Below, one piece after another: positions 11,442-23,081 of a DNA stretch of 64,000 bases (within the stretch, counting starts at the first letter, position 1; each line of letters begins with the position of its first letter). The notes under the pieces were generated by a model. That model was not told the origin of the DNA, did not search any database, and saw only the letters and a list, made by a program, of their open reading frames with translations. The stretch lies in contig BCHX01000006.1 of the NCBI GenBank assembly GCA_001599755.1, positions 372,001 to 436,000 of the forward strand, read 5' to 3'. A program made the position numbers and the translations under genes. This DNA is from Gliomastix tumulicola. Taxonomy: Eukaryota; Ascomycota; Sordariomycetes; Hypocreales; Bionectriaceae.

Positions 11442-12396
11442 GATGGTCCGTCCACGACACGCATTACTCGAGACGTAGCAGCTGCTCCCTAGACATCTTA
11501 CGACTCGTCCGCCTTGGCAGCAATAAAGCACAGATGAACTCCGCCGGCCGGAGTGCAACCTTGATGCAGCTCAGCATCGTGTATACCCGATTGGATGCAC
11601 CGCTCTGTCCCTGAGCTGGGCCATGTGCTCCAGCTTCCACTCCTCCAGCTCAGCTCCAGCTTCAGCTTCCAGAAGAAACCAAAAGGTCCATCTGCACGAA
11701 CAGGCCCCGGGCGAACCCAATCCAGCTGCCGGCAGGCTGACATAATGCAGGGATGGACGAATGACAGGGCCGAATTGACCCACGGGGAGCTGACGCACAG
11801 ATGCCTGGAGGATTTCTAGGGCCCTTTTTAGCTTCAATTCAAGCTTGCCGGCACGTGTATTTTGTAGCTTCTTGCTAATAGTTGCTAGCCATTTTTTCCT
11901 CAGCATGAAACGAAACAAGATTGCGGAGGGCGATGGAACTGGACGCTTGTGCGGTCAATTGGCTTCTGCACGTGGAGGGACGATTGACGGGGAGCTGTGC
12001 AGAGCTGTGCAGGTGTGTGCAGCGCTGCAGAATTATTGAATCCGCCCGCAGCGGAATTGCAGCGGAACCCCCTGCAGTTGGTCACTATCGCGGACGGTCG
12101 GCCTCACCGACGTCATGGAGCTGGTGGTGCATCCTTGATTCCTTCTGTCGGGTCCTCGATCAATTGGGTCAATTGGGATCGTCTGTCCTGTCGGCATCTT
12201 CCTTGGCCGTTCTGCTTATCCATCTCAGCTGCTACGGTGGTGCAGGGCTCCTATTTATTATCCAATCCTCCCGCCATGTAGCACCCTCCCTGGGTCTCTC
12301 TCCCTCTCTTCTTCCCCTCTCCAGCCCTGTTTGCTCCTCGGCCTCATCCCTCCCTCCTCATCCCTCTTTTCTCGTCCCTTCCTTCAGCTCTTCACC
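11442..12396. other. Promoter region of the glycerophosphodiesterase gene
   Basis: About 950 bp without a supported gene. A TATA-like TATTTATT lies near 12250, followed by a CT-rich tract (12288-12390) running into the start codon. Open frames crossing this region are extensions of frames in the following gene. Confidence 0.5.
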
Positions 12397-13656
12397 ATGC
12401 GCTACTCTCTCGCCGCGGGCCTCGTCGCCCTCGCTGCCGGTGCCTCGGCCAAGACGCCCTGCCCCAAGCCTCCCACGGCCAGCCCGATCGAGCGCGTCGA
12501 CATCGGCCCGCGTCCGGGCTTCCTCGTCGACGACATGGACGAGGGCTCGCTCAAGGACAAGCTGCAGGAGTGCCTCGAGAGCCCCGACCCGCTCAAGGCG
12601 TCGCTGCTCTCCGTCGCCCACCGCGGCGGCGGCACGATGCAGATGCCCGAGCACTCGGTGCAGAGCAACATGGCGGGCGCGCGCATGGGCGCCGGCATCC
12701 TCGAGTGCGACGTCGCCTTCACCAAGGACCGCGAGCTCGTCTGCCGCCACAGCCAGTGCGACCTGCACTACACGACCAACATCGTCGCCATCCCCGAGCT
12801 CAACGCCAAGTGCACCAAGCCCTTCACGCCCGCCGACGGTGACACGCCCGCCGACGCGCTCTGCTGCACGAGCGACCTCACCCTCGCCGAGTTCCGCAAG
12901 CTGTGCGCGACCATGGAGGGCTCCAACCCGGAGGCCACGACGCCCGAGGAGTTCATCGACACGCCGCCCAGCTGGCGCACCGACCTCTACAGCACCTGCG
13001 GCACGGTGCTGAGCCTCCAGGACCACATCGCCCTCACCGTCTCGCTCGGCCTCAAGCACACGCCCGAGCTCAAGACGCCCGAGGTCGAGATGCCCTTCGA
13101 GGGCGACTACACCCAGGAGGACTACGCCCAGCAGCTCATCGACGAGTACAAGGAGGCCGGCGTCCCCGCCGAGGATGTCTTCCTGCAGAGCTTCCTGTAT
13201 GATGACATCCTGTACTGGCTCCAGGCCGACCCGGAGTTCGGCGCCCAGGCCATGTTCCTCGACTCCTACGGCGAGACCCCCGAGACGTTCCCGGACGCCG
13301 TCGCCAACCTGACGACGTACGCGGCCGACGGCGTCAAGTACCTCGCGCCCCCGATCCCGTACCTGCTCTCCGCCAAGGACGGCAAGGTCGTCCCCAGCGA
13401 GTACGCCGACAAGGCCGTCGAGCTGGGCTTCAAGATCGTCGCGTGGTCGCTCGAGCGCAGCGGACGCCTCGCCGACGTCAAGGCGAACCAGAACTACTAC
13501 TACATGTACTTTGCCGACGCCATCAACAACGACGGCGACGTCTATAATGCGGTCGACGTCATGGTGCGTGACATTGGCATTGTCGGTCTGTTCAGCGACT
13601 GGAGTGCCACTGTCACTTTCTATGCCAACTGCTTCGGCATTGGTCTGCTGGATTAG
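12397..13656 (+). CDS. Secreted glycerophosphodiester phosphodiesterase (GDPD)
   Basis: Single exon, 419 residues. The frame opens at 12331, but the ATG at 12397 begins a clear signal peptide (MRYSLAAGLVALAAGASA) and follows a CT-rich leader, so it is taken as the start. The GDPD active site is intact: HRGGG at 75-79 (catalytic His), metal ligands in ECDVAF (E103, D105) and a second His in VCRHSQCDL (H118). The C-terminal part, with IVAWSLERSG and a final GLFSDW, fits the TIM-barrel end of the family. The enzyme cleaves glycerophosphodiesters to glycerol-3-phosphate and an alcohol. Being secreted, it probably serves phosphate or choline scavenging outside the cell. Confidence 0.88.
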   Translation: MRYSLAAGLVALAAGASAKTPCPKPPTASPIERVDIGPRPGFLVDDMDEGSLKDKLQECLESPDPLKASLLSVAHRGGGTMQMPEHSVQSNMAGARMGAGILECDVAFTKDRELVCRHSQCDLHYTTNIVAIPELNAKCTKPFTPADGDTPADALCCTSDLTLAEFRKLCATMEGSNPEATTPEEFIDTPPSWRTDLYSTCGTVLSLQDHIALTVSLGLKHTPELKTPEVEMPFEGDYTQEDYAQQLIDEYKEAGVPAEDVFLQSFLYDDILYWLQADPEFGAQAMFLDSYGETPETFPDAVANLTTYAADGVKYLAPPIPYLLSAKDGKVVPSEYADKAVELGFKIVAWSLERSGRLADVKANQNYYYMYFADAINNDGDVYNAVDVMVRDIGIVGLFSDWSATVTFYANCFGIGLLD

Positions 13657-13826
13657 AAGAGGATGATGACGATGATGAGGGATGAGAGCATGCGATGAGG
13701 TTAGACAGAACATGTAGACATACATTAGTAATGAAGCGGACTATGTCGGTTGTATAGTATCATTAATACAGCAGCTTCCTATCAGTAGCCCATGATGTCC
13801 ATCAGACTGGCTTCTTCATATTAGTA

Positions 13827-16510
13827 CTAGTATCCCCTGATGTCCCGTACAAGCCCCTCGAGCACCTCCTTCTGCCGTATCATGTCCGGCGCCTCGCCCG
13901 CCCAGAACGCAAACTGCCCCAACGCCTTGCCCAGTTTGCCCCCGATGGGCGCCTCTACACCTCCAGGGCTGCGTCTGACGGCGTTCCCCCAGAGCGCCGT
14001 CTCACCGCCCGGGATCCACGCCGCGTGCCCGCTCTTGACGACGGCGAGGAGGAGCACGCTCGCGCTCATGACGCTGCGCAGGTCGTACCAGAGGCCGTGG
14101 TGGCGGTGGTAGCGCGCGCGCACGTCGATGGTCTTGAGGCAGCAGTCGATGCCGGAGCTGACGAGGCCATTCAGCACGGCGATTTCCTCCGGCTCCAGGG
14201 GCGCTGGCCTAGAAGCACTGGATACAGGCACAGCGTTGGCCGTGAAGTCGTGGGTGGTCGTGGAAGCAGAGGGCGACCACGGATTCAGCAGGCTGTCGAT
14301 ATCAGCGCCACCGCCTCTCACACCCGTCGCAGCACTCGCCGCAGCCCCCCGGTGAATGAAATAGTACAAGAACGGCTGGTACAGCCACGTCAGCATCTCC
14401 AGCAGTCGGTTATCAATCGCCCAGCTCAGCTCCCGCGAGACATTCCCGCCCGCACTCTCGCTCTCGTAGTTCAGGTGCGGCGCGCGGATGATGCTCGACG
14501 TCTCGTACTGCTGCATCGCGGGCGGCAGATGCGCCGACCAGCTGCGCACTTGCGCCTCGAACTCCTGCGCCATGCGGAGCAAAGGTCTGATGCTCGACAG
14601 CCAGAAGGTCCCGGGGAAGGTGGTGGTCTGGGGCGAAGAAGAGGGAGAGGACGGCGACGACGACGAGGGGAAGAAGGTGTTGATGATGCGGTTCGAGATG
14701 CGGCGGAGGGCGATCTCGGTCAGGTAGTAGTACCAGCTCTCCTCCTCGCGGCAGAGACGCATCGCGTGCTGCCGGAGCTCGAGTTCCTCGGCGGTGAGCG
14801 GCGTGGACGCGAGGATGTTGGTGCTGGTGAAGGGGAGGGATTCGCCTGCGGTGGGTGTAGAATGGCCCATGGACTGGTCTGGGGAGACGAGGCCGCCTTC
14901 TGCAGTGGCAGTTGACGTGGTCGTTGCTGTCTCGTTGAGGCTGACGGGCGACGGCGGCGAGGGGAAGAGGTTGGGATACTCGCCGAGACACAGCTCTGAC
15001 TGTGGCAGGGGCAGCTCGACGCGGAACTCGCACTCGGACTTGAAGCAGCTCCAGTAGAGACTCTGCTCGATCCGGCGGGCTTTGCGGGAGGCCGAGTCGC
15101 CCGTGGGATAGACTGCGGCTGCTGCGCGCTGGGACGGCGATCCGAGGACCTCGGCGAAGCTGTCGCTGAGGCCGTGCGTCATGCGGAGGTAGAACTGGCA
15201 GAAGATGGAGGCCTGGTAGAAGTAGTGCCAGGATTGGGTCGGGCGGAGGGTGTACATGAGGTAGACTATTCAGTGTTAATATGGTTGATATCAGATCGGT
15301 GTTGATGCAGACGTACCTCCTGCGAAGAAGTGACACTGCGCTCCCAGCATCGAGTACTTGAGCGAGCCCAGCCGTCGACACGCCAGCGTAAAGCATGAGT
15401 CTCCCTGCTGCAGCTCTCGAGCATACAGTCTCGCCGAGGACTTACCCGCCCCAGCCTCAGTCTGCTTCCCCGGTCCTGACCCTGGTACGAGCTTCCCGAG
15501 CTGCAGTGAGCGGTCAAACGGCTTCGCTACAGAGCCAAGCGCACACGCAAGAAGCACCAGGCATGACCATCCGTCCCATCCTACGCCTCGCTCTGCACAT
15601 CGTCGGCCGTGCTTGACGAGACGCTCGACGTCGAGGATGGGGTTCTTCGTGTACACGTTCGTTAGGAAACGGTCGACTAACGATGGAATCTGCTCGTCGT
15701 CCGGCGGTGTGAGACCCTGTGGCGCTGTCACGAGATCCGAGGGCGACTGTCCGGGTCCAGTGACGCTGCTGCCCGGGGCGACCTCATCCCGTGACTGCTC
15801 CGGACGGAAGAGCACGCCGATGAGCGTGTTGGGCGTGAACCGGCCCTCAAAGACGTCCCACTGGAGGATGGTGTCTGCGCTGGCGCGGTGCGGGGGGATG
15901 CGCAGGAAGTCACGCGAGGGCTCGTAGGACGTTGCAGAGGATGGAGCGACGAGGGCGGCATCGATGGGGATGTCGTGGAGGTGTTGCTGTTGTTGAGGTT
16001 GGTGTAGATGTTGCTGTTGGGAGGGTGCGTATGGCTGTGCTGGCGGGAAGGGCGCAGTTGACCGTTTGACGGTGTCCAGTTCAGAACGGAGGTTGTCAAG
16101 ACGGTCGAGGATGGTCTGCGTTGCTGTCTCCAGACTGTGAAAACTGTCAGCTCATGCCTTTGGACTCTAGGATCATCAGAGAAACCCACGTGAGCTTCTC
16201 GTTGGCCTCGTTCAGATACTCGCACTCCACGCCGCTGGCCCGACAGAGGGCACAGCAGGGCCTCTTCTTGTCACACTTCACTTTCCTCAGCCGACATGTC
16301 TGGCATGCGGCCACTCGACGTGTCTGTCCAGAAGCGTTAGCGAGAACATCTGCCAAGGGAGTCGAGATAGGGCGGTCCCTGTTGGTTCTCCCCGAGAGAG
16401 ATACCAGGTTGGTTCCCACTTACGCCGGCCAGCTGGTCCTGCTCCATCTTCCTCTGCCTCTTGGCCGGCCGTTCCCCGAGGTCGTTGACATCTGGCGGAG
16501 AGGAGCTCAT
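13827..16510 (-). CDS. Zn2Cys6 fungal transcription factor
   Basis: Four exons on the minus strand: 16510-16424, 16323-16190, 16134-15317 and 15265-13827, 825 residues. Residues 1-29 are basic (KRQRK). The binuclear zinc cluster follows, with Cys in ACQTCRLRKVKCDKKRPCCA and then LCRASGVEC, so all six expected Cys are present. A short coiled-coil-like stretch (TILDRLDNLRSELD) and a Q/H-rich linker (about 15965-16020) come next, then the long helical middle-homology region of fungal-specific factors, including DRFLTNVYTKNPILDVE. Such proteins bind CGG-containing sites in the nucleus. It lies downstream of, and on the same strand as, the P450; co-regulation is possible but not shown. Confidence 0.88.
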
Positions 16511-17196
16511 CTTTCAAGGGTCTGACTGTGCCTCGTGGCTGCGGAGTCTGTCTTCGGGGAGGATCCAGTCGCTCTGCGTGGTCTCGCTGCAGTCAGCAAG
16601 CCTGTCGGGGAGTTCGGCGGTATCTCCGAGTGCGGAGGAGCGTGGCCAAAGATTTCTCGGGCCGAGGCGGGGGAGTGTGTGTGAACTTGAAGGACATCGT
16701 GAGGCCACATATTGATTGTCGGATTGACGTTCGGTGCGTCCGGTGAAGATCGAGGCGTGTAATATGTTGCATACTTTGAAACGTCGATGCGTCGTTCATC
16801 TCCGTGGGACAGGCTTCTTGTCTAGAGGGCTGACGAGGGGAATAGGCTATTCGGGGCCGAGACCGGAAGGTGAAATAGGCTCGTGGAGCTCGTGAAAAGA
16901 AAGATATTCCCGGATTTGACGGCGGCAGACATGGGGCAGGAGATTTGTTCAGCTATTGCTAGCCGGAGTACGCTAAGAGGCGGTGGGAGGCACGGGAGGA
17001 TAAGGTGCAGGACGACGTGGGAGAACTTGGATATGCTCGGCTTTCTTCCTCCGTTGAATGTCCTTCCACGGTCTGATAAAGAGACTGAGAAGTCCAACAC
17101 TAACCCCCTACGCGGTCAAATAGATACTTGAGCTATAGGGCCATATGCTTTGGGTGTGTGTATTTGTCCAAGCTTTTCTTCAACTGCGTGACCCCT
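16511..17196. other. Intergenic between P450 3' end and Zn2Cys6 gene start
   Basis: No gene. It contains the promoter of the regulator (minus strand) and the poly(A) side of the P450. A copy of a dispersed repeat (see 17113-17191) sits immediately beyond the P450 stop. Confidence 0.5.
17113..17191 (+). repeat. Dispersed repeat copy A (similar to CorA-like gene 3' flank)
   Basis: The stretch reading GTCAAATAGATACTTGAGCT, then a G/T-rich spacer, then TCAACTGCGTGAC, matches in the same order the sequence just after the CorA-like gene (37811-37923) and the relic at 45751-45908. Identity by eye is high in the first 30 bp and patchy afterwards. It shares only the 3'-flanking part, not the coding end. 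Confidence 0.6.
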
Positions 17197-18882
17197 CTAG
17201 ACTGAAGATGTGACCGGCGACAGGACTCTCCTGACCCTCAACTGCAGCGACGAATCCGCCGACCACGCAAACCCATGCTCCTCCCACAGGTGACTCCCCT
17301 CCACCACAGACCGCCAGTCAAACTCCATAATCAGCTTCGCCAGCATCACCTTGGCCTCGTTCGCGGCAAAGAAACGACCGGGACACGCGTGCATGCCGTG
17401 ACCGAAGCCCATGTGCGACGGCGACGTGCTCACCAGGTGTGCCTGCGTCTCCTTGCCGGGCTCGTTGCGCATGCGGAGGAAGCGATAGCCGTCGAAGGTC
17501 TCGGGGGAGTTGTAGATATCGGGATCGCGCATGCTGCCGATGTCGACCACGACGTTTTGGCCTGGGTAGACCACAGTTCCGTCGGGCAGGGTCACGGGTT
17601 TTGATGGGACTCTGTTCATCATGACTGCGTTCTGTCAGTGAAAGCGTTTACTGGTTTCCGATGAGACTACGTAACGTACCTGACGTGATTGGCTTGAGCC
17701 GCTGGGTCTCCTTGAGAACACTGTCGAGAAGCTTCAGGTTGACGAGAGCCGATTTCTGCCAGCCCTCGGAACCTAGAACGTTGACGGCTTCCTGCCGCAG
17801 ATCAGCAAGCAGTTGCTCGTCCGCCGCGATCCGAGAGAGGGCCTCAAGAACCAGATCCGTCGTGGTGTGGATGGCCACGATCGACAGGCCCAGCTGCATG
17901 CCGACTGCGTCGTACGGATCTCTGCTCTCCTGCTCGAACCAGTCGATGGCATCGTTGAATGCTGGAAGAGGACGCTTCTCAACCACAGCCTGCCGCTTGA
18001 TGTCTCTGCGTGCCTGAAGCGCCGGCTTGATGATATCGGCTGCGTCTCGGACTTGCTGTCGCAGCTGCTGACACACAGGGTCGAACCAATGGATGATTGG
18101 GCGAGCCCAACCTGGATAGTCTCTGATACTCGTGGCGGCACCAAAGGCAAGCACGGTGTATGACTTGGTGATGGCGAGCCACTTCTCATCCCGGCAGACC
18201 TCCTCGCCGAGGAACACCCTGGACGAGAGACGGGCGACCATGTCGAGAATGACCGGCTGGACATTGAGGACCGACCACTCCTCTGGGGTTTGTTAGTCAT
18301 ACACGCCACACATTGGGTAAGGTCGGTGCGTCCTACCAGTGACAGATGCAAACTGAAGCTTGACCGCGTGGTCGGCTTCCACAGCGAGGGGCTCCGTGAC
18401 CTGATCTATGGCAGAGTCAGACATTACGTCAAGGAACAGGGTCTTCGATGGGACATACTCAGGAGCTTGGTGATCCATTTCTTGACGACACGCTGCAGCA
18501 GCTCATCTATCCGATACCCCGCCGCGAACCCATCGAATCCCGGCATATGGGGGTGGAAGTTCAACGCAAAGGCCTCGCGGAAGCTGAGATTGGCTTCATT
18601 TCGGATGTCGTGTGCCATGCTCGACGGCAACACGACGGCTTCTCCGACATTGGTCGTCAGCCGGTAGGGTGTGTTGGGGAACTGCTTTCGTCCTTCGTGG
18701 AGGAGACCTCGGGCATGACGGACGAAGTCAAGCGGCGCTGTTGGGCCCTTTTCACCTGCACCGTCGATATGGCGTAGAAGGGGGATCTGGGACGTGGCGC
18801 GGAGGCGTATGTGTTTGTAGGCGAGCCATGCGCAGGCAACAATTCCAGCTGCGTAGAGCCAAAGGGAGAGGTGTAGAGCCAT
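17197..18882 (-). CDS. Cytochrome P450 monooxygenase
   Basis: Four exons: 18882-18459, 18405-18337, 18282-17680 and 17624-17197, 507 residues, a normal length. An N-terminal membrane anchor (LWLYAAGIVACAWLAY) points to the ER. The I-helix reads LSIVAIHTTTDLV, a form lacking the usual AGxDT acid and seen in fungal ent-kaurene-oxidase/indole-diterpene-type P450s. The K-helix ExxR is ETQR (E356, R359), and the haem loop is FGHGMHACPGRFF with the Cys ligand at 446. It hydroxylates or oxidises a hydrophobic, perhaps terpenoid, substrate using a P450 reductase; the substrate is unknown. A TATA-like element lies about 60 bp upstream (18942-18949). No terpene cyclase is nearby. Confidence 0.9.
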
Positions 18883-19700
18883 GTTGATTGTTGCTGATGG
18901 ACACTCACACAAATGTTGGATTTGTCCGAACGGGTGAGATCAATATATACTCATTTCCCCTCTCCCCTGTGAGATAAGGATCCGTCCCGGACGCTTGGCC
19001 GGCACGCACCGCTCCATCCGATTGAGCATTGATGAAGTCTTTCGGTAGATAGACATGCAGATATGATGTGATAGGTCCCTGATAGGTAGGGGCCGGTAGA
19101 TGATAGGGCTTGACGTAGATCTTTGATGCCACAATTGGTGGAGATTCCATGCAGCTGTCGGGCTGTTCAGTGACCCCGAGAGGCCGCTAAGATCTGGGAT
19201 AGTCCGGGGGCTCCCACCTCTGAGATATAAAATCATCCGCGTCCCCTTCCACTTGATGGCAGAGCAGCCTAGGGCGAAGCGTACGTGTTGGCAACCCCCT
19301 GGGAGTGTTTCCACCGGTGGAAAAACATCTGTATGATTCACACCCTTATCACGCAGAGCAGATGAACAGAACCCACTTTATGCACCATGCATGATTCATT
19401 TTGCCCTATTAGGCGTGCCCTTAAGGATTGAATAGGCGCCTTGAATTTTATAGACGAGAGAGCTTACGCGGTTTCTAAGAATTTACGGGCAGGCAGTGTG
19501 AGAGGAAAGGCCGCTCCACAAAAGGGGTCGGTCCCGGGTAGCCAGGCAAATAGTGGAAGAAAAACTTGAGCCACCTACACACCAAAATTGTATGGTCTTG
19601 TAGCTCAGGTATTTATGCGCCCACATGCCAGAAATATGCGGCATATTCACATCATCTATCTACCTTGCTGGTGCTCTCATCATCTCTCTTAAACGTGCTC
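18883..19700. promoter_or_regulatory. Divergent promoter region, P450 (-) and phosphatase (+)
   Basis: About 820 bp between two divergent genes with no coding-like frame. A minus-strand TATATATTG is at 18942-18950 for the P450. The middle part (19380-19470) is A/T-rich. Confidence 0.5.
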
Positions 19701-20687
19701 ATGGCGTCGCAAAAACACAGGGACCGGTTCATCGAAATCCCAGGGGTGCTCAACCTGCGCGACATAGGCGGCTACCCCATTGCCTCGCAGCCAGGGAAGC
19801 AAGTACGCTCCAACCTGGTCTACCGTTCCGCTGCACCTACTCCGCAGATCACCCAGGAAGGAATCTCGACACTGAGAGGACTGGGAATCAAGCGTGTGTA
19901 CGATCTTCGCTCGACTGTGGAGCTTGGTACACTCGGATGCTACGCAAGGACCACAGACTGGGATGGCATTGAGCGTGTACTCGTGCCCGTGTTTCGCTCT
20001 GAAGATTATGACCCTGGCGCCGTGGCGGCTAGATTTAGGAAGCACGGAGCAAGCGCAACGGTGAGTCCTTCGAGCATCATGACTTGAAGTCTCGCCAATA
20101 CCAAAGAAAAAAACATTTGAAGGCGGTAAAGCTGACTGACTCCAAAAGGGGTTCTCTGAAGGCTATACAGAAATCTTAGCTGCCGCAGCTCACCCAGAGA
20201 ATGAAAGCCGCCCGTATGCAATGATCCTGAAGCATCTGGCATCGCCCACAACGCCCACCGCCATGTGGATTCACTGTTCAGCGGGAAAAGACCGAACAGC
20301 GATTATCTGCGCGTTGATTCTATCACTATGTGGGGTCGGTGATGATATCGTTGCCGAAGAGTACAGCCTCTCGGACACTGGCTTGCAAACTGTTCATGGC
20401 GAGATGGTCGATTTACTATTGCAAAAGGACATATTTCGGAGTGACCCCGACGAGGCCAGGCAGCTGGTACTGACAAGGTGCGTGTTTCCCCGACGAGTAT
20501 GGGTTTCTTTTCAAGATGTGTCATTGCTGAGCCAGGGTATATCTTCGATAGGAAAGAGAACATGCTGGCCTTCCTCGATAAGATCAAGACAGAACACGGG
20601 TCGGTTGAGCAGTGTCTCATAAATCTAGGAGTATTAGAACGGGCAGATGTTGAGCAACTGAAAAGCAATCTGGTCGTAGCTTCGTGA
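19701..20687 (+). CDS. Tyrosine-phosphatase-like protein (PTP/DSP, Y_phosphatase3 type)
   Basis: Three exons, 19701-20060, 20149-20477 and 20552-20687, 274 residues. The N-terminus carries the family's hallmark GVLNLRDIGGYP, then VYRSAAP and YDLRSTVE. The P-loop HCSAGKDRTA at 162-171 has the nucleophilic Cys163 and Arg169 (Cx5R). The last intron was placed at 20478-20551 because only that join gives LTRKENMLAF in frame, matching the usual C-terminal helix before EHGSVEQCL. Related fungal and bacterial enzymes dephosphorylate phosphotyrosine or phosphoinositides; the substrate here is unknown. The start is the first ATG that leaves a compact N-terminus just before the conserved block. Confidence 0.83.
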
Positions 20688-20931
20688 ACCAACGTGGGGA
20701 CCCGCTGACACAGCCACGCGACTCCGTTAGGCAAATTGCAGGGCTCTCTCAAGACTCGACTACTCCCTTAAACCTGGACAATACAAAAAGCATTGCGCAG
20801 CTCCTCAGCGAGGCAGCGTGGAGGTACGGCTCGCATCAAACTGCCCCTACACTCAGCGTCGCTACCATTTAATCCTTCGCCATCCGTCCATCGTCATCGT
20901 CTCCCTGCTTCCTTGAACCCATCCAACAATC

Positions 20932-21447
20932 ATGTCCACTACCAAGACGGGCCCGCCCCCCAAAGTCATTGGCACTAAGCAGCCAGGCACGTCCTACACA
21001 GACCGATTCGCCGTCCGCGTCGTCGTCCAGAATTCGGCCGGCGAAGTTGCCATCGTACACGCCAAGAAGAACAACTACTACAAGCTCCCCGGCGGCGGCG
21101 TCGAGCTGGACGAGGACCACCGCGAAGCCGCCTCCCGCGAGGTGCTGGAGGAGACCGGCGCGACCGTCACCATGCGCAGCGGCAGCTACTTCGCCGCCAC
21201 CGAGGAGTTCCGCAACGACCTCCACCAGATCTCCTACTGCTACTTCGCGGACCTTGTCGACGCCTCGGGCAAGCCGGAGCTGACCGCGGAGGAGCTCGAG
21301 GATGGGCTGAGCCACTCTTGGGTACCGTTCGACAAGGCGCTGGAGATCATGACTGCTGCGGAGCCGACTAGTGAGCTGGGTCGATTTATCAGGGAGAGGG
21401 ACATCTACCTGTTGGAGGAGGCCAAGGAGCTACTCAAGGCCTCTTAG
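20932..21447 (+). CDS. Nudix hydrolase
   Basis: Single exon, 171 residues. A complete Nudix box (Gx5Ex7REVxEExGA) starts at about residue 55 as GGVELDEDHREAASREV followed by LEETGA, with the metal-binding glutamates intact. The N-terminal part (DRFAVRVVVQNSAGEVAIVH) provides the first strands of the fold. Its best general description is a hydrolase of nucleoside diphosphates linked to another group, 8-oxo-dGTP-like or similar; the sequence does not say which. It lies 245 bp downstream of the phosphatase on the same strand but appears to be an independent transcript. Confidence 0.87.
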   Translation: MSTTKTGPPPKVIGTKQPGTSYTDRFAVRVVVQNSAGEVAIVHAKKNNYYKLPGGGVELDEDHREAASREVLEETGATVTMRSGSYFAATEEFRNDLHQISYCYFADLVDASGKPELTAEELEDGLSHSWVPFDKALEIMTAAEPTSELGRFIRERDIYLLEEAKELLKAS

Positions 21448-23081
21448 ATGGCTCTACTCTTTAGTACTGATGATATGGTTGCCATCCTCTACTCAAATCT
21501 ACGCCGGCTCAGGCCAGAGGGCGGCCATAGTTGTCTTATTGTTTAGACTAGTGATTATAAATATTCGGCTTGCTCTGATTCTCTTACCTAAGTTCCTACA
21601 ATCGTGCAGGCGCACATCTAGCCTGAGGCGTCTAATCAGTGAGCTAGAGCCAATGGGCCCATCAGCGGAAGAGTACAGTCCTCTAGACAAAGGCTAGACT
21701 ACTCAATCTTGTAGTGTGGAGGGTCTGGGCTAGACCTGACAGCGGCAGTGACAGCGAGGATGTCACTTCTGTGCGTCTAGAACAGTTCCACGTGTGAAGT
21801 CAAATCCCCTGCCCTGTGTATCGCGTGGATCATGCATTCGGGGAGAGTTAGCACAACGAATTAGTTGGGAAGGTGATACTTGTCCCATCCATCCATAAAG
21901 ATCATCATGATGACGGAGGTCGATTCGCCTCCCCCGGATTACCGATTGCGGGGAAGCTTCCGAAGGATGATTGTCCACGTGGAACACCCATTCTCACCAC
22001 GGCGGCGGTCCCGAGATTGATTAATTGCAGGATGTAGACCGGTCTTTGCCTTTCTGACTACCTTGGCTCATCGACTAATGCCGTCCTCTCGCAACAAAGG
22101 CCGTATTCCCCGGCCCTGCCACAGGATTGAAAGCCAAGCACATAACTATCGTGAGGGGCTTCATACCGATGTGACCGCTACTATTCCCCTTGACTTAATT
22201 TTTACATCGTCCATCCTAGCTGAAGGACCTTCGAAAGTACCTGGACCCTGATCCTGCACCACTCTGAGGGTATTTTGGCGAGCAATCTGGTCATGCACGA
22301 AGGTGCATCTGCCCACGTTATGACTCGCTCCTCGCTCTCTATTGCCGCTCCAATGAGGGAGCTCGCTTCCCCAAGAGCTACTCCGCACGGACTCGCGGAG
22401 GAGGTCCAGCGGTCACTTGTGGAGTCGTGGACATCATTGTGCATTTAAATTCCGGCCTCTGTTCTGTATGCCGAGATGTCTGCTTTCCACCTCTTTTCCG
22501 ATGTTGATATTGAGCATGAGACGCATAGACTCGGGGAAAACAAGAAAGAGCCCAGCTAGTGGCGGACGATATTGACAATCAGAGTACCTCGTGACCTGTT
22601 CTCGTCCCCTGTTCCCCAGGATCTGTCCCATGCAGACACAGACCTCGCGTCGGGGAATCAGACCGAACTCCCCGCCGCCGATCGTCACCCCCTCCCCGTT
22701 CTCTCCAGGCTTCCACATACGACCGCCATCGTGGGATTTGCGCCTCCCCCGAAAAATGCAACCCAAACCAACGCAGATACTCCGGACATACACTTGAACG
22801 CATCCAACCACAGCTCACGCACCCCTCGACTCGCGCGCAATGGCCCCATTCCCCACGGGTCGGCGTGCCCACCCCGATGACTACTGCCGATTGTTCTTTT
22901 CTGTGTTATTTTTTTCTGCTGATGTGGGGGAATGGTCGTTGCGGTGAGGTGAGACATCGTTATATAAAGCCCACGATCCTCCCTTCCGTTGCAACCTTCC
23001 CCTCGTCTTCTCCATCCAACCCCCTCAAGTCGACAAATTCCTTTACTTCCTTCTTGACACACCGAGGGTTGAGAGAGCGTC
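21448..23081. other. Long intergenic, promoter of the sugar transporter
   Basis: About 1.6 kb without a supported gene. A good TATA box (TATATAAA) lies at 22961-22968, 114-121 bp before the start codon. GTGGGG at 22924-22929 and GCGGGG near 21950 fit the SYGGRG consensus of the carbon-repressor CreA/CRE1, which would suit a sugar transporter. These short motifs also occur by chance. Confidence 0.5.

Noticed and set aside
12358..13725. 455-codon minus-strand open frame opposite the GDPD gene
   Set aside because: It is an antisense shadow without recognisable motifs; the plus frame has signal peptide and catalytic residues.
20478..20535. Shorter last intron for the phosphatase gene ending at the CCAG near 20535
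   Set aside because: That acceptor gives the wrong frame; only the acceptor at 20551 joins both exons in frame and restores the conserved C-terminal helix.
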